A stretch of DNA of 64,000 nucleotides from SZUA-448 sp045593785 (GCA_045593785.1 JAZNXH010000185.1:39532-103531), one strand, 5' to 3'. Positions 9,446-19,418 are shown, numbered from the stretch's first letter. Notes: generated by a model not told the origin, from the sequence alone. Numbers and translations are program-made.

Positions 9446-10012
9446 ATGTGTATGACCAAAAAAGAATTACGTAATCAATACCGCAAAATCAGAAGTGAAC
9501 TGAATCGTGAGACACTTATTTCAGAGAGCAGAAATGTGTGTCACCAGATATGCGCTATGGATGCATATCGGAATGCAGATGCTGTTTTTGTATATTTGTC
9601 ATTTGGTGATGAGTTGATGACAGACGAAATAATACGTACTGCATTTTGTAATCATAAAATTGTTGCAGTTCCGAAGATTATTGATAATACAATGTGTTTT
9701 GGAATGATACAGCCTGAGACTGTATACCGGGATAATCGTTATGGAATTGCTGAACCCGTGGAACTTCAGATTGTTGTTCCGGAGGCGTTTTCACAGTCAT
9801 TATTGATTCTTCCGGGATTATGTTATGACAAGAATAACGGACGGATTGGTTATGGCGGTGGTTACTATGATCGATATATTGCAGAACATAAAGAGTGTTT
9901 TGGACTAACAGTAATATCGGCAGCATTATCCTGTCAATATTATTCCGGCGTGATTCCGATGGAAACATATGATATCCGACCGGATTTTGTTGTATATCCA
10001 AACCATATTTGA
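9446..10012 (+). CDS. 5-formyltetrahydrofolate cyclo-ligase
   Basis: ATP-dependent enzyme converting 5-formyl-THF to 5,10-methenyl-THF in one-carbon metabolism. The N-terminal MTKKELRNQYRKIRS and the C-terminal signature GRIGYGGGYYDRY, preceded by LILPGLCYD, are diagnostic. About 188 aa, normal for the family. Start at ATG 9446 was chosen from the spacing to a GAG-rich ribosome site; ATG 9452 is an alternative. It sits immediately after the DUF896 gene and just before miaB. Confidence 0.92.
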   Translation: MCMTKKELRNQYRKIRSELNRETLISESRNVCHQICAMDAYRNADAVFVYLSFGDELMTDEIIRTAFCNHKIVAVPKIIDNTMCFGMIQPETVYRDNRYGIAEPVELQIVVPEAFSQSLLILPGLCYDKNNGRIGYGGGYYDRYIAEHKECFGLTVISAALSCQYYSGVIPMETYDIRPDFVVYPNHI

Positions 10013-10047
10013 TCTTTCAAGCAGATAAAACGAGGACTACAGTTAAT

Positions 10048-11502
10048 ATGAACTTAATGACTGAAAAACAGAAATTTTTAGAGTTGGTTAATAGCGCCCC
10101 CATCCATGAGCCGGACAGGCAACAATATTTTATGGGATTGTTGCGGACAATCATGGAAGCAAAGACGAACAAGTTAGGGCGCATGCTTACATATCATATC
10201 GAAACTTTTGGCTGTCAGATGAACGCCAAAGATTCGGAAAAACTTGCAGGAATTCTTGAAAATATCGGATATGTTGAAACAGATACCGAAAAAGCGGATC
10301 TGGTTCTGTATAACACTTGTACTGTCCGTGAAAATGCAAATTCAAGAGTGTATGGAAGAATCGGATATCTTGGAAAACAGAAAAAATCGAATCCGGATAT
10401 GAAAATAATATTGTGCGGATGCATGATGCAGGAAGCACATGTGATCGAAAAAATCAAAGCCAGTTATCGTTTTGTTAATGTAATTTTCGGAACTCATAAT
10501 ATTTTCAAGCTTGCAGAGCTTTTATATCGAAACGAATTCGAAAAACAGGTGATTGATATTTGGGATGGTACCGATCAGATTGTTGAAGATCTTCCCAGTG
10601 CGAGAAAATTTTCATTTAAGGCCGGTGTGAATATTATGTATGGCTGCAACAATTTTTGCAGTTATTGTATTGTCCCATATGTTCGCGGGCGTGAACGAAG
10701 CAGAAAACCGGATGATATTATTAATGAAATCAAAAAAATCACAGCAGAAGGCGTAAGTGAAATTATGCTGCTGGGTCAAAATGTGAATTCCTACGGTAAG
10801 ACACTTGAAACACCAATTACATTTTCTGAACTGTTACGCAAAGTGTGTGAAATTGATTCTGTAAAACGTGTAAGGTTCATGACATCTCATCCGAAGGACC
10901 TTTCAGATGAATTGATTGAGGTGATGGGAAGTGAACCTAAAGTATGCAATCATATGCATCTTCCTTTGCAGTCCGGCAGTACCCGGCTGTTGAAGATAAT
11001 GAATCGTCGTTATACAAAAGAAGATTATTTGAGACTGGTGGAAAAATTGCGAGCAAAAAATCCGGATATCGCAATTACTACTGATATTATTGTAGGGTTT
11101 CCGGGTGAAACAGAAGAAGATTTTAATGAAACATTAGATGTGGTAAGTAAAGTATCTTATCATAGTGCATTTACATTTATTTATTCCCCTCGTAGCGGAA
11201 CACCTGCAGCAGCTATGCCTGACCAGGTTCCGGATGAGATTGTACAGGAACGGTTCCATCGACTTCTGAAGTGCGTAAATCAAGAATCAACCTTGAATAC
11301 AAACAAAGCGGTTGGTCAAGTTCAACTTGCGCTGGTAGAAGAGGTGAATCAGCAGATACCCGGATATATAACGGGACGTCTGGAAAACAATTTATTGGTA
11401 CATTTTCCCGGATGTGAGAATGATCTCGGGCAATATATTCCGGTCAAACTTTTAGAAGCAAAAGGATTTTATTATCTCGGTGAAAAAACTAATATCTTGT
11501 AG
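10048..11502 (+). CDS. miaB: tRNA-2-methylthio-N6-dimethylallyladenosine synthase
   Basis: Radical SAM methylthiotransferase that adds the 2-methylthio group to i6A37 of tRNA. The N-terminal MTTase domain has three cysteines (FGCQMN, YNTCTVRENA, LCGCMMQ) for the auxiliary 4Fe-4S cluster. The radical SAM motif GCNNFCSYCIVPYVRGRE gives C200, C204 and C207, and a C-terminal TRAM-type domain follows. An extra ~50 residues precede the family core. The start at 10048 follows CGAGGA; an in-frame TTG at 10009 overlaps the upstream stop but is less likely. The partner enzyme gene miaA is at 53162-54100. Confidence 0.95.
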   Translation: MNLMTEKQKFLELVNSAPIHEPDRQQYFMGLLRTIMEAKTNKLGRMLTYHIETFGCQMNAKDSEKLAGILENIGYVETDTEKADLVLYNTCTVRENANSRVYGRIGYLGKQKKSNPDMKIILCGCMMQEAHVIEKIKASYRFVNVIFGTHNIFKLAELLYRNEFEKQVIDIWDGTDQIVEDLPSARKFSFKAGVNIMYGCNNFCSYCIVPYVRGRERSRKPDDIINEIKKITAEGVSEIMLLGQNVNSYGKTLETPITFSELLRKVCEIDSVKRVRFMTSHPKDLSDELIEVMGSEPKVCNHMHLPLQSGSTRLLKIMNRRYTKEDYLRLVEKLRAKNPDIAITTDIIVGFPGETEEDFNETLDVVSKVSYHSAFTFIYSPRSGTPAAAMPDQVPDEIVQERFHRLLKCVNQESTLNTNKAVGQVQLALVEEVNQQIPGYITGRLENNLLVHFPGCENDLGQYIPVKLLEAKGFYYLGEKTNIL

Positions 11503-11558
11503 TATTTTCATGGATTTCATTATTTTTTATACAAAATGTATAAATTCATTCATTTTAC

Positions 11559-11587
11559 TTGACAGGACATGTGAAAAAGTATAAACT
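11559..11587 (+). promoter_or_regulatory. Putative housekeeping promoter of rny
   Basis: TTGACA at 11559-11564, then a 17-base spacer to TAAACT (or 15 bases to TATAAA at 11580). It lies in the 134-base gap between miaB and rny, 50 bases upstream of the rny start. Confidence 0.55.
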
Positions 11588-11636
11588 TTATATGTTGTAT
11601 TATGTACAATGAAAATTGAATAAAGGAGGTGCTCCT

Positions 11637-13193
11637 GTGAATGAAGTTTTAAAGATCGTTATTGCATGTGCATTAACGGCGATCGTTGTTGCTTTCGTTG
11701 CTTGGAAACTTGCTATTGCGTACAGGCTTAAGGTTGTTGAAGCCAAGACATGCACGGCAGAAGAAAAAGCAAGAGAAATCATAGATGAGGCATTAAAAAC
11801 TGCTGAAACTAAGAAAAAAGAAGCTCTGCTGGAAGCGAAGGAAGAAGCGTTAAAGAACAAGAATGAACTTGAACGCGAAACCAAAGAGCGGAGAGCCGAG
11901 TTGCAGCGTTACGAGAAACGAGTTCTGCAGAAGGAAGAGACTCTTGACCGTAAGACAGAAGCTTTGGAGAAAAAAGAAGCAAAGCTGAATCAGGCGGAAC
12001 AGGATCTTGAAAAAACCAGAGCAGAGATCGATACTTTTCATCAGAAGCAAGTACAGGAACTGGAAAGAATTTCAGGACTTACCTCCGAACAAGCCAAAGA
12101 ATATCTTATTAAAACTGTTGAAGATGAAGTAAAACATGAAACAGCATTACTTATCAAAAATCTCGAACAAAAAGCCAGAGATGAAGCAGATAAAAAGGCA
12201 AAAGATCTTGTTGTATCTGCAATTCAAAAGTGTGCTGCCGATCACGTAACTGAGACGACTCTTTCTGTTGTTCAACTTCCGAACGATGAGATGAAGGGTC
12301 GTATTATTGGACGTGAAGGCCGTAATATCAGAACGCTTGAGACAATGACGGGCGTTGATCTTATTATTGATGACACACCGGAAGCTGTAATTTTATCTGC
12401 TTTTGATCCGATCAGAAGAGAGATTGCACGCATTGCTCTGGAAAAATTGATTGTTGACGGACGAATTCATCCGGCAAGAATTGAAGAGATGGTTGAGAAA
12501 GCCCAAAAAGAAGTGGAAACGATGATTCGTGAAGAAGGTGAAGCTGCAAGCTTAGAAACCGGTGTTCACGGTCTGCATCCGGAATTGATTAAGCTTCTTG
12601 GTAGAATGAAGTTCCGTACAAGTTACGGACAGAATGCATTAAAGCATTCCATTGAAGTTTCACTTTTGTCCGGAATTCTTGCGGGTGAGTTGGGCGTTGA
12701 TGTAAGACTTGCAAAACGTGCCGGATTACTGCACGATATTGGTAAGTCTGTGGATCACGAGATTGAAGGTACACATGTACAGATTGGTGTCGATATTTGT
12801 AAAAAGTACAAAGAGTCCAATATTGTAATCAATGCTGTTGAGTCGCATCACGGTGATGTGGAAGCTCAGAGTATGATTGCTTGCATTGTTCAGGCTGCTG
12901 ATACAATTTCTGCAGCAAGACCGGGTGCAAGACGTGAGACACTTGAAACATATACCAAACGTCTCAAACAGTTAGAGGATATTTCTAATAGCTTTAAGGG
13001 AGTCGAGAAATCTTTCGCAATTCAGGCAGGTCGTGAAGTGAGAGTAATGGTTATACCGGAACAGATCACGGATGATGACATGGTTCTGCTTGCAAGAGAT
13101 TTGTCTAAGAAGATTGAGTCAGAACTTGAATATCCTGGACAAATCAAAGTTAATGTAATCAGAGAATCAAGAGTTACCGATTACGCAAAATAA
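11637..13193 (+). CDS. rny: Ribonuclease Y
   Basis: Membrane-anchored endoribonuclease that initiates mRNA decay in Firmicutes. Order: N-terminal membrane helix (about residues 3-25), long Glu/Lys-rich coiled coil (30-200), KH domain (IIGREGRNIRTLE), and HD domain with catalytic HD dyad H366-D367 (LLHDIGKS). Length 518 aa is typical. The GTG at 11637 was chosen because a near-perfect AAAGGAGGTG site ends 5 bases before it; an upstream in-frame TTG at 11616 would lie inside that leader. It has its own promoter and terminator, so it is probably monocistronic. Confidence 0.96.
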   Translation: MNEVLKIVIACALTAIVVAFVAWKLAIAYRLKVVEAKTCTAEEKAREIIDEALKTAETKKKEALLEAKEEALKNKNELERETKERRAELQRYEKRVLQKEETLDRKTEALEKKEAKLNQAEQDLEKTRAEIDTFHQKQVQELERISGLTSEQAKEYLIKTVEDEVKHETALLIKNLEQKARDEADKKAKDLVVSAIQKCAADHVTETTLSVVQLPNDEMKGRIIGREGRNIRTLETMTGVDLIIDDTPEAVILSAFDPIRREIARIALEKLIVDGRIHPARIEEMVEKAQKEVETMIREEGEAASLETGVHGLHPELIKLLGRMKFRTSYGQNALKHSIEVSLLSGILAGELGVDVRLAKRAGLLHDIGKSVDHEIEGTHVQIGVDICKKYKESNIVINAVESHHGDVEAQSMIACIVQAADTISAARPGARRETLETYTKRLKQLEDISNSFKGVEKSFAIQAGREVRVMVIPEQITDDDMVLLARDLSKKIESELEYPGQIKVNVIRESRVTDYAK

Positions 13194-13195
13194 TT

Positions 13196-13227
13196 AAAGA
13201 GCCGTAAATTTTACGGCTCTTTCTTTT
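13196..13227 (+). terminator. Rho-independent terminator of rny
   Basis: Perfect 12-bp stem AAAGAGCCGTAA / TTACGGCTCTTT with a 3-base loop, followed by a T-rich tail, starting 3 bases after the rny stop codon. Confidence 0.93.
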
Positions 13228-13247
13228 CGGAAAGGAATAAGTTTTCT

Positions 13248-13781
13248 ATGCATGAATATAAAAGAACTAATAGAACCTTAGTAAAGAAAGGCGCAATTAT
13301 TGATTATTATCAAGACACCATCTTGTTACCGGATGGTTCTGAAAAAACATATGATTTTATCGATCATAAGGGAGCAGCGGCGGTTGTTCCGGTACTTCCG
13401 GACGGAAGAATCATTATGGTACGTCAGGAGAGAAATGCGATTGATGACGAATCGCTCGAAATACCTGCTGGTGGAAAAAATCCCGGTGAAGCTTTTGATG
13501 TTGCAGCAATGAGAGAACTGGAAGAAGAAACAGGATATCGCTGTGATAGAGTGACACATTTATTTGACTTATTTACAACTGTCGCATTTTCAAATGAGAA
13601 GATTGGTATTTACCTTGCGGATAACCTGATTCCGTCGCAACAGAACCTGGATGACGACGAATATCTTTCGGTAGAAGTATATTCATTGGATGAATTACAG
13701 CATATGATAGCAGAAGGTTGTATCCGCGATGCAAAGACGATTGCAGCACTAATGTACTATAAAGCAATAAAGGAAAAATAG
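13248..13781 (+). CDS. NUDIX hydrolase, ADP-ribose pyrophosphatase-like
   Basis: Hydrolase of nucleoside diphosphate sugars, most likely ADP-ribose (NudF/YqkG group). A complete Nudix box (G-x5-E-x7-REUxEExGU) is at residues 75-97, with R89, E90, E93 and E94 all present, and QERNAIDDESLEIPAG just before it. 177 aa is the usual size. In B. subtilis nudF lies near spoIIM, and here the next gene is SpoIIM-like, which supports the assignment. Substrate not proven. Confidence 0.88.
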   Translation: MHEYKRTNRTLVKKGAIIDYYQDTILLPDGSEKTYDFIDHKGAAAVVPVLPDGRIIMVRQERNAIDDESLEIPAGGKNPGEAFDVAAMRELEEETGYRCDRVTHLFDLFTTVAFSNEKIGIYLADNLIPSQQNLDDDEYLSVEVYSLDELQHMIAEGCIRDAKTIAALMYYKAIKEK

Positions 13782-13782
13782 T

Positions 13783-14382
13783 TTGAATTTATATGCTGTA
13801 ATTAAAAAAACAGATTATCGTTTTTGGTTTATTATTGCTATATTAACAGCAACGTTAAGCGGGATTCTGTTTGAGGGAATTTTATTTCGTTTATCATCTA
13901 TATCATGGGATGTATTATTGATTGAATACGAAAAACTTTTCACCCAAAACACATTAAACAAGATAGACTTGATACGCTATGTGATTATCAATGATATGAA
14001 ACGCATACTGATAGTATTGCTCTTACAGTTTACCGTTCTTGGATTTCCATATGCATTGTATCAATGTTTTGTTGTTCATTACCGGTATATTTTTCTGTTA
14101 TTTGCGATGAGCAGGTGTCATTTTGGCAGTAAATATATATTTTGTATTTCAGCAGTTGTTCTGTGTTTCGTATTTTACGTTCCCGTGTTTTTATGTGTTA
14201 TGAAGCGTGCACTGAGGAGTTTTATATATTGTAATGATAATAATGTAAGGTTTTATCGCTGCACAAAATATCAGTTGCAAACGGAGGTTAAAATAGGTAT
14301 CATTATATTGATATATCGTGCAATTGGATGTGTCATAGAATCTGTTGTCTGCACTGATTTATTTGCACGTTTATTCCGCTAA
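13783..14382 (+). CDS. Integral membrane protein, putative SpoIIM-like
   Basis: A 199 aa protein with about five hydrophobic segments (residues ~13-35, 65-90, 95-115, 120-145, 165-190) and short loops. The NUDIX-spoIIM order known from Bacillus and Clostridia, its size and its topology suggest stage II sporulation protein M, which with SpoIID and SpoIIP drives engulfment. Sequence similarity is weak by eye, so the call rests largely on context. The start is a TTG preceded by AAAGGA. The amidase follows after 14 bases. Confidence 0.5.
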   Translation: MNLYAVIKKTDYRFWFIIAILTATLSGILFEGILFRLSSISWDVLLIEYEKLFTQNTLNKIDLIRYVIINDMKRILIVLLLQFTVLGFPYALYQCFVVHYRYIFLLFAMSRCHFGSKYIFCISAVVLCFVFYVPVFLCVMKRALRSFIYCNDNNVRFYRCTKYQLQTEVKIGIIILIYRAIGCVIESVVCTDLFARLFR

Positions 14383-14396
14383 TTTGGAGAAAAAAG

Positions 14397-15800
14397 ATGA
14401 AAAAACCGAAGAGTTTAATTGTTGTAATTATATTTTGTTGCTCAATATTTTGTGGTCAGTCCATACTATCTGCAAAGGCTGAAGATATGATATCCTATCA
14501 TAATCTCACAACAGATTCCGTAATGAATTACGATGATACAGCGGTAAAATACCATTACAATGGTGTGGATGTAAAAATGAATGATATTGGGCTTTTAGGC
14601 GAGAGTGGATCAGCATTGGCGCCACTATCAGATTTGTTTGTCAATACACTGGATGTTGATTGTGAGTTCCAATTATCTGATTCATCTGTCACCTTAAAAG
14701 ACGGATCGGATTGTGTACGAATTGTTCCCGGAAGTAAGAGTGCTGTAGTAAATGGTAAGAGTCTTTCTATGAGTGAAGCACCGGTCTTACTAAAAAATGC
14801 AAAAAACGAGTTATTATATTATGTTCCTACAAGATTTATTGCATCAAATCTTGGATTTGATTATGAATGGAACAAGGTACTTTCTACTGTATTTATCTCA
14901 AAAACTTATACAATCCGGTACACATCAGATTCTACCAAAACTCCGATTTGTATACCGCTGTCAGAGGGTGTTAATTTGACTGATATCCGGGTAGAAGATA
15001 TGTATTATGATAATCAGATAGCAGTATATATTCCCGGTAATCATATAAAAGAATATGAAAACAACTGTATCATAAATCATTATCCGGTTATTTCTGATAT
15101 TGAATTATCATATAACGCCTCGGACGAGACAGCAATTCTATTTAAAACCTCAGATATTGTTGCATGTAAACCGGAGGTAAGTGATAACAAGTTATATCTT
15201 TCGTTTTTGCCACCAAAAGAGGTTTACTCAAAGATTGTTGTTATTGATGCAGGACATGGTGGATATGATCCGGGAGCAATCCGTGATAAGACAAATGAAA
15301 GTGACCTGAATCTTTCGATTGCGTATGAGTATACGAAGGATTTATTTGCAGATTCAGATATCAAAGTATATTATACGAGAGTTTCGGATAAGTTTATTTC
15401 ATTAGATAATCGTGCTGCTTTTTCATCAAAGGTTGGTGCAGACATATTTGTCAGTGTGCACCAAAATACATTTACAACGGATGCTAAAAAAGGTGTATCG
15501 GTCTATTATTCATCTGATAATAAAAATACCGGACCAAGCGGATTAACAGGTCGGATTATGGCAGGCATGTTTGCAGACAGCCTCAGTGAAAAGTTAGAGT
15601 TGAAGAATCTTGGCCGTCTGAATCAAAGGTTATCTGTAACAACGTATAACACGGTACCTGCCGTACTTATTGAACTTGCTTTCATGTCTAATCCGGATGA
15701 CTTTCAAAGACTGAGAGATTCGGAATTTCGGAAAGAAGCCGGACAGGCTATATTTGATACAATTATTGAGATATTCGAAGCATATCCTACAGGAAGATAG
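14397..15800 (+). CDS. N-acetylmuramoyl-L-alanine amidase (Amidase_3) with stalk domain
   Basis: Secreted peptidoglycan hydrolase. A signal peptide (residues 1-27, ending near LSAKA) is followed by a copper-amine-oxidase-N-like stalk domain (about 40-165: VKMNDIGLL, VVNGKSLSMSEAPVLL, YVPTRFIASNLGF) and a middle region. The zinc amidase domain starts near residue 280 (VIDAGHGGYDPGA), with a second metal His in DIFVSVHQNTF and catalytic Glu in VLIELAFMSNPDD. It probably trims septal or spore wall; the SpoIIM-like gene upstream and the carboxypeptidase downstream fit such a role. Confidence 0.92.
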   Translation: MKKPKSLIVVIIFCCSIFCGQSILSAKAEDMISYHNLTTDSVMNYDDTAVKYHYNGVDVKMNDIGLLGESGSALAPLSDLFVNTLDVDCEFQLSDSSVTLKDGSDCVRIVPGSKSAVVNGKSLSMSEAPVLLKNAKNELLYYVPTRFIASNLGFDYEWNKVLSTVFISKTYTIRYTSDSTKTPICIPLSEGVNLTDIRVEDMYYDNQIAVYIPGNHIKEYENNCIINHYPVISDIELSYNASDETAILFKTSDIVACKPEVSDNKLYLSFLPPKEVYSKIVVIDAGHGGYDPGAIRDKTNESDLNLSIAYEYTKDLFADSDIKVYYTRVSDKFISLDNRAAFSSKVGADIFVSVHQNTFTTDAKKGVSVYYSSDNKNTGPSGLTGRIMAGMFADSLSEKLELKNLGRLNQRLSVTTYNTVPAVLIELAFMSNPDDFQRLRDSEFRKEAGQAIFDTIIEIFEAYPTGR

Positions 15801-15837
15801 CATAATTTGCATTAAGAACCGTTAATATGGTGTTGAT

Positions 15838-17025
15838 GTGAAGAAAAAACTGTTCTTTTTTGTTCTGTGTTTAATTTTAGTTGTATCTGTTAAGATTCCG
15901 GCAAAAGCTGTTAATCAGAATGAGAGCTACCAGTCTGAGGCATATGTTCTGATGGAAGCATCTACCGGAACAGTGATTGACTCAAAAAATCCGGATAAAC
16001 AGTTACGACCTGCAAGTATTACAAAAATCATGACTCTGCTTTTGATTTTTGAAGCGTTAGACAATGGTAAAATACAATATGATACTGCGGTAACTGTGAG
16101 TGAACATGCTGCATCTATGGGAGGTTCACAGGTGTTTCTGGAACCGAATGAGACACAGACAGTGAATGATATGATAAAGTGTATCAGTATTGCGAGTGCA
16201 AATGATGCCTCGGTTGCGATGGCTGAACACATTGCCGGTTCGGAAGAGCAGTTCGTTGCAATGATGAATGAAAAAGCTGCACAGCTTGGCATGAATCATA
16301 CACAATTTGTCAATTGTTATGGTTTGGATACCGATGGACATTATACAACTGCATATGACGTAGCACTGATGTCCAGAGAACTGATAACGAAGCATAATGA
16401 TATTTTTCGTTATAGTACGGTCTGGATGGATTCCATTACACATGTTACAGGAAAAGGCAGTTCGGAATTTGGACTTACAAATACAAACAAGTTATTAAAA
16501 TCCTTCCAAGGTACGACTGGGCTTAAGACCGGATCCACCGGATTGGCAAAATATTGTTTGTCAGCAACCGCAAGAAGAAATGATATGGACATGATTGCGG
16601 TAATTATGGCTGCACCTGATACAAAAACAAGATTTCGTGAGGCAGCAACGTTATTAAATTATGGATTTTCAAACAGTAGTATTTTTCGACATAATGGCGA
16701 ACAGCTTACGTTCCCTGAGTTGCCGTTAAATGGCGGAATTGAAACCAATGTACAAATTAAAATGGAAAAACCATTCGCTCATTTGTTTTTAAGGGGTGAA
16801 AATGGTGCAGAAGTAGAATATGAGATTGTAACCGAAGAAGTCTGTGAAGCTCCGATTCATTTTGGTCAAACACTTGGTTCTGTTGTATATAAATATAATG
16901 GTGATGAAATTGGACGTGTAAATCTGGTTGCGGTAAAAGACTACAAAAAAGCCGGATTTCGTGATATAATGAAAAAAACAATTCAACATTTTTTCACGAG
17001 GGATGATCACCTGATTGGTGCCTGA
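15838..17025 (+). CDS. D-alanyl-D-alanine carboxypeptidase (S11 family, DacF/DacB-like)
   Basis: Secreted serine D,D-carboxypeptidase that trims peptidoglycan stem peptides. Signal peptide at residues 1-24; catalytic motifs SITK (S60-K63), SAN (S120-N122) and KTG (K230-G232). A PBP5_C-like beta domain follows, then a basic C-terminal tail that could be a membrane-binding helix. The start is GTG at 15838. The last base of the stop codon is the first of the next start, so the two genes are coupled. A paralogue lies at 19419-20780. Confidence 0.93.
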   Translation: MKKKLFFFVLCLILVVSVKIPAKAVNQNESYQSEAYVLMEASTGTVIDSKNPDKQLRPASITKIMTLLLIFEALDNGKIQYDTAVTVSEHAASMGGSQVFLEPNETQTVNDMIKCISIASANDASVAMAEHIAGSEEQFVAMMNEKAAQLGMNHTQFVNCYGLDTDGHYTTAYDVALMSRELITKHNDIFRYSTVWMDSITHVTGKGSSEFGLTNTNKLLKSFQGTTGLKTGSTGLAKYCLSATARRNDMDMIAVIMAAPDTKTRFREAATLLNYGFSNSSIFRHNGEQLTFPELPLNGGIETNVQIKMEKPFAHLFLRGENGAEVEYEIVTEEVCEAPIHFGQTLGSVVYKYNGDEIGRVNLVAVKDYKKAGFRDIMKKTIQHFFTRDDHLIGA

Positions 17026-17930
17026 TGACTACAATGAAATTAATTCTTTTGTTACCTTTGCTTATTATTGCAATAATTATATATTCTTTGATTGAGAACC
17101 GTTACATTAAGACCTCAAACTATATTTTGAAACTTACAAGTGATGGTTCTGTTACAGATGTGTCTGGAGCAGCAGATCAGCGTACGGTTCCGGAGATTAG
17201 TATTGTACAGCTTTCAGATTTGCATGGTTGCAGATACGGAAAGAATAATGATGTTTTATTACAGAAGATACAGGCATGCAAACCGGATATTATATTATTG
17301 ACCGGTGACATGAAAAACAAATACAAACCGGTTGTTGAAGATTATTTTAATTTCTTAAAACAATTGTCGGAACTTTGCCCCTGCATTTATTCCTTGGGTA
17401 ATCATGAATTAAAAGACAGAGAAAAAAATCCCGAATCTTTTATTGCCTATATGAAACGTGTCCGGGATTGTGGTATAATTGTATCGGACAATGCGATTCA
17501 TTCGTTGTGTTTAAAAGATATTTCATGTTTGTTTGCTTCGTATAGTTCATCATTGGATGCATATAGACGCAAACGATTTTGTAAAGAGATTGAAAATACA
17601 ACAGAGAATGATATACCGTACAGTGAGTTATCTGAGTTTCCGGTTAAGATTCTTTTATCACACGATCCGGAATTGAGAAAGCAGTATTGTGAGTCGGATT
17701 ATTCCATAATCTTTAGTGGACATTTGCATGGTGGTATTGTACGGATTCCGGGGTATCGTGGTATTATTTCAACAAGGTTTGTATTATTTCCGCAATATGA
17801 TGGCGGATGCTATCAACTGGATGAGAAACATATGTTGATTGTTTCTCGCGGATTAGGTTCACATACGATAAAATTCCGGTTGTTTAACCGTCCGGAGATT
17901 GTTCACACATTGATTCATTATGAGGTATAG
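17025..17930 (+). CDS. Membrane-anchored calcineurin-like metallophosphoesterase
   Basis: An N-terminal membrane helix (about residues 2-20) precedes a metallophosphoesterase fold: QLSDLHG, LLTGDM, LGNHE, LLSHDPE and FSGHLHGG supply the usual two-metal ligands. Size (301 aa) and layout match the YkuE/YaeI group of envelope-associated phosphoesterases. Substrate unknown. Positioned between the carboxypeptidase (1-base overlap) and scpA. Confidence 0.85.
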   Translation: MTTMKLILLLPLLIIAIIIYSLIENRYIKTSNYILKLTSDGSVTDVSGAADQRTVPEISIVQLSDLHGCRYGKNNDVLLQKIQACKPDIILLTGDMKNKYKPVVEDYFNFLKQLSELCPCIYSLGNHELKDREKNPESFIAYMKRVRDCGIIVSDNAIHSLCLKDISCLFASYSSSLDAYRRKRFCKEIENTTENDIPYSELSEFPVKILLSHDPELRKQYCESDYSIIFSGHLHGGIVRIPGYRGIISTRFVLFPQYDGGCYQLDEKHMLIVSRGLGSHTIKFRLFNRPEIVHTLIHYEV

Positions 17931-17938
17931 GTGTATAC

Positions 17939-18727
17939 ATGGGAAATATATTGTCAGTAAAATTAGATGCATTTGAAGGACCTCTGGATTTACTTCTGCA
18001 TTTGATTGAGAAAAATAAAGTTAATATATATGATATACCGATTGTAATGATAACAGACCAGTATTTGGATTATATCCGTCAGATGCAGGAAAAAGACCTG
18101 GATATCATGAGTGAGTTCATGGTAATGGCTGCCACATTGATCAATATTAAATCCAAGATGCTTTTACCGCCTGAGGTAACAGAGGATGATGAGGAAATTG
18201 ATCCGCGTCAGGAATTAGTTGAACGCTTATTGGAATATAAGATGTACAAATATATTTCATATGAGTTGAAGGACAAGCAATTGGATGCTTCCAAGCATTT
18301 ATTTAAGGCAAGTTCAATTCCTGACGAAATTGCTAATATTAAGGATGTTGTTGATGTTGGTGAATTGCTTTCTGATCTGACACTGAATAAGTTACATACA
18401 ATTTTTGAATCTGTAATAAAAAAACAGGCAGATAAAATTGATCCGATCCGTAGCAAGTTCGGAAGGATTGAGCGCGAAGAGATAAATCTTTCGGCTAAAA
18501 TTATGGAAATCCAGTATTTTGGTTTATCTAAAAAGAAATTCAGTTTCCGTAAACTTTTAGAAAAACAAGCTGATAAAATGGATGTCATTGTTACTTTTTT
18601 GGGAATTTTGGAACTGATTAAGATGGGAACAATATTTGTCACCCAAAATGAATTATTTGATGATATTGAGATTGAGTATCTTGCGGATACTGTTGTACCT
18701 GTAGAACAATTTTCAGTCGAGTCATAA
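17939..18727 (+). CDS. scpA: Segregation and condensation protein A
   Basis: Kleisin subunit of the SMC-ScpAB condensin. The N-terminus contains the diagnostic FEGPLDLLLHLIEKNKV and DIPIVMITDQYLDY blocks, followed by ATLINIKSKMLLP; a winged-helix region closes the 262 aa protein. scpB follows directly. The complex organises and segregates the chromosome. Confidence 0.96.
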   Translation: MGNILSVKLDAFEGPLDLLLHLIEKNKVNIYDIPIVMITDQYLDYIRQMQEKDLDIMSEFMVMAATLINIKSKMLLPPEVTEDDEEIDPRQELVERLLEYKMYKYISYELKDKQLDASKHLFKASSIPDEIANIKDVVDVGELLSDLTLNKLHTIFESVIKKQADKIDPIRSKFGRIEREEINLSAKIMEIQYFGLSKKKFSFRKLLEKQADKMDVIVTFLGILELIKMGTIFVTQNELFDDIEIEYLADTVVPVEQFSVES

Positions 18728-18738
18728 AGGATATGAGT

Positions 18739-19326
18739 ATGGAAACAACGAATGCAGAATTAAATCAATTAGAAGCTGTCGTAGAGGCAATTTTATTCAC
18801 AATGGGTGAGGCGGTTGAAGTAGAACGGATTGCCATTGCCGTAGAGCATGATGAAGACACCGTGCGTCGCGTAATACGTAGTATGATGGATCGTTACAAT
18901 GAAGAAGATCATGGAATTCAAATTATTGAATTAGATGGTTCATTTCAGATGTGTACCAAAGCATCTATGTATGAAACACTAATTAAGCTTACGCATGTAC
19001 CGAAGAAACATGTGTTGACTGATGTTTTATTGGAAACATTATCTATTATTGCATATAAACAACCAGTGACAAGAGCGCAGGTAGAAGCCATTCGCGGTGT
19101 AAACTGTGACCACTCAATCAATAAACTATTAGAGTATAATTTGATTTGTGAATTGGGACGTAAAATGGATGTACCGGGACGCCCAATCCTTTTCGGTACA
19201 ACAGAAGAATTCCTTCGAAATTTCGGCATCAAATCTTTAGATGAATTGCCGGCAATCAATCCTGAAAAATTAGAAGATTTTAAGTTGGAAGCAGAAGAAG
19301 AGTTACAATTAAAATTAGACATCTGA
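18739..19326 (+). CDS. scpB: Segregation and condensation protein B
   Basis: Double winged-helix partner of ScpA: EAILFTMGEAVE near the N-terminus and the conserved ETLSIIAYKQPVTRAQVEAIRG and GRPILFGTTEEFLRNFG blocks. ATG 18739 was chosen because AAAGGA lies 7 bases upstream; ATG 18733 is too close to it. A terminator follows, so scpB appears to end the operon that begins with the NUDIX gene. Confidence 0.96.
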   Translation: METTNAELNQLEAVVEAILFTMGEAVEVERIAIAVEHDEDTVRRVIRSMMDRYNEEDHGIQIIELDGSFQMCTKASMYETLIKLTHVPKKHVLTDVLLETLSIIAYKQPVTRAQVEAIRGVNCDHSINKLLEYNLICELGRKMDVPGRPILFGTTEEFLRNFGIKSLDELPAINPEKLEDFKLEAEEELQLKLDI

Positions 19327-19330
19327 TATG

Positions 19331-19361
19331 ATGAGCTGCCGTGTGCAGCTCATTTTTATTT
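19331..19361 (+). terminator. Terminator after scpB
   Basis: 9-bp stem ATGAGCTGC / GCAGCTCAT with a 5-base loop, followed by TTTTATTT, 4 bases after the scpB stop. Confidence 0.9.
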
Positions 19362-19418
19362 GTAATATTTTATATGAAAAAGAATAAAGATTAGTAATGA
19401 AACATAAATGAGTATAGA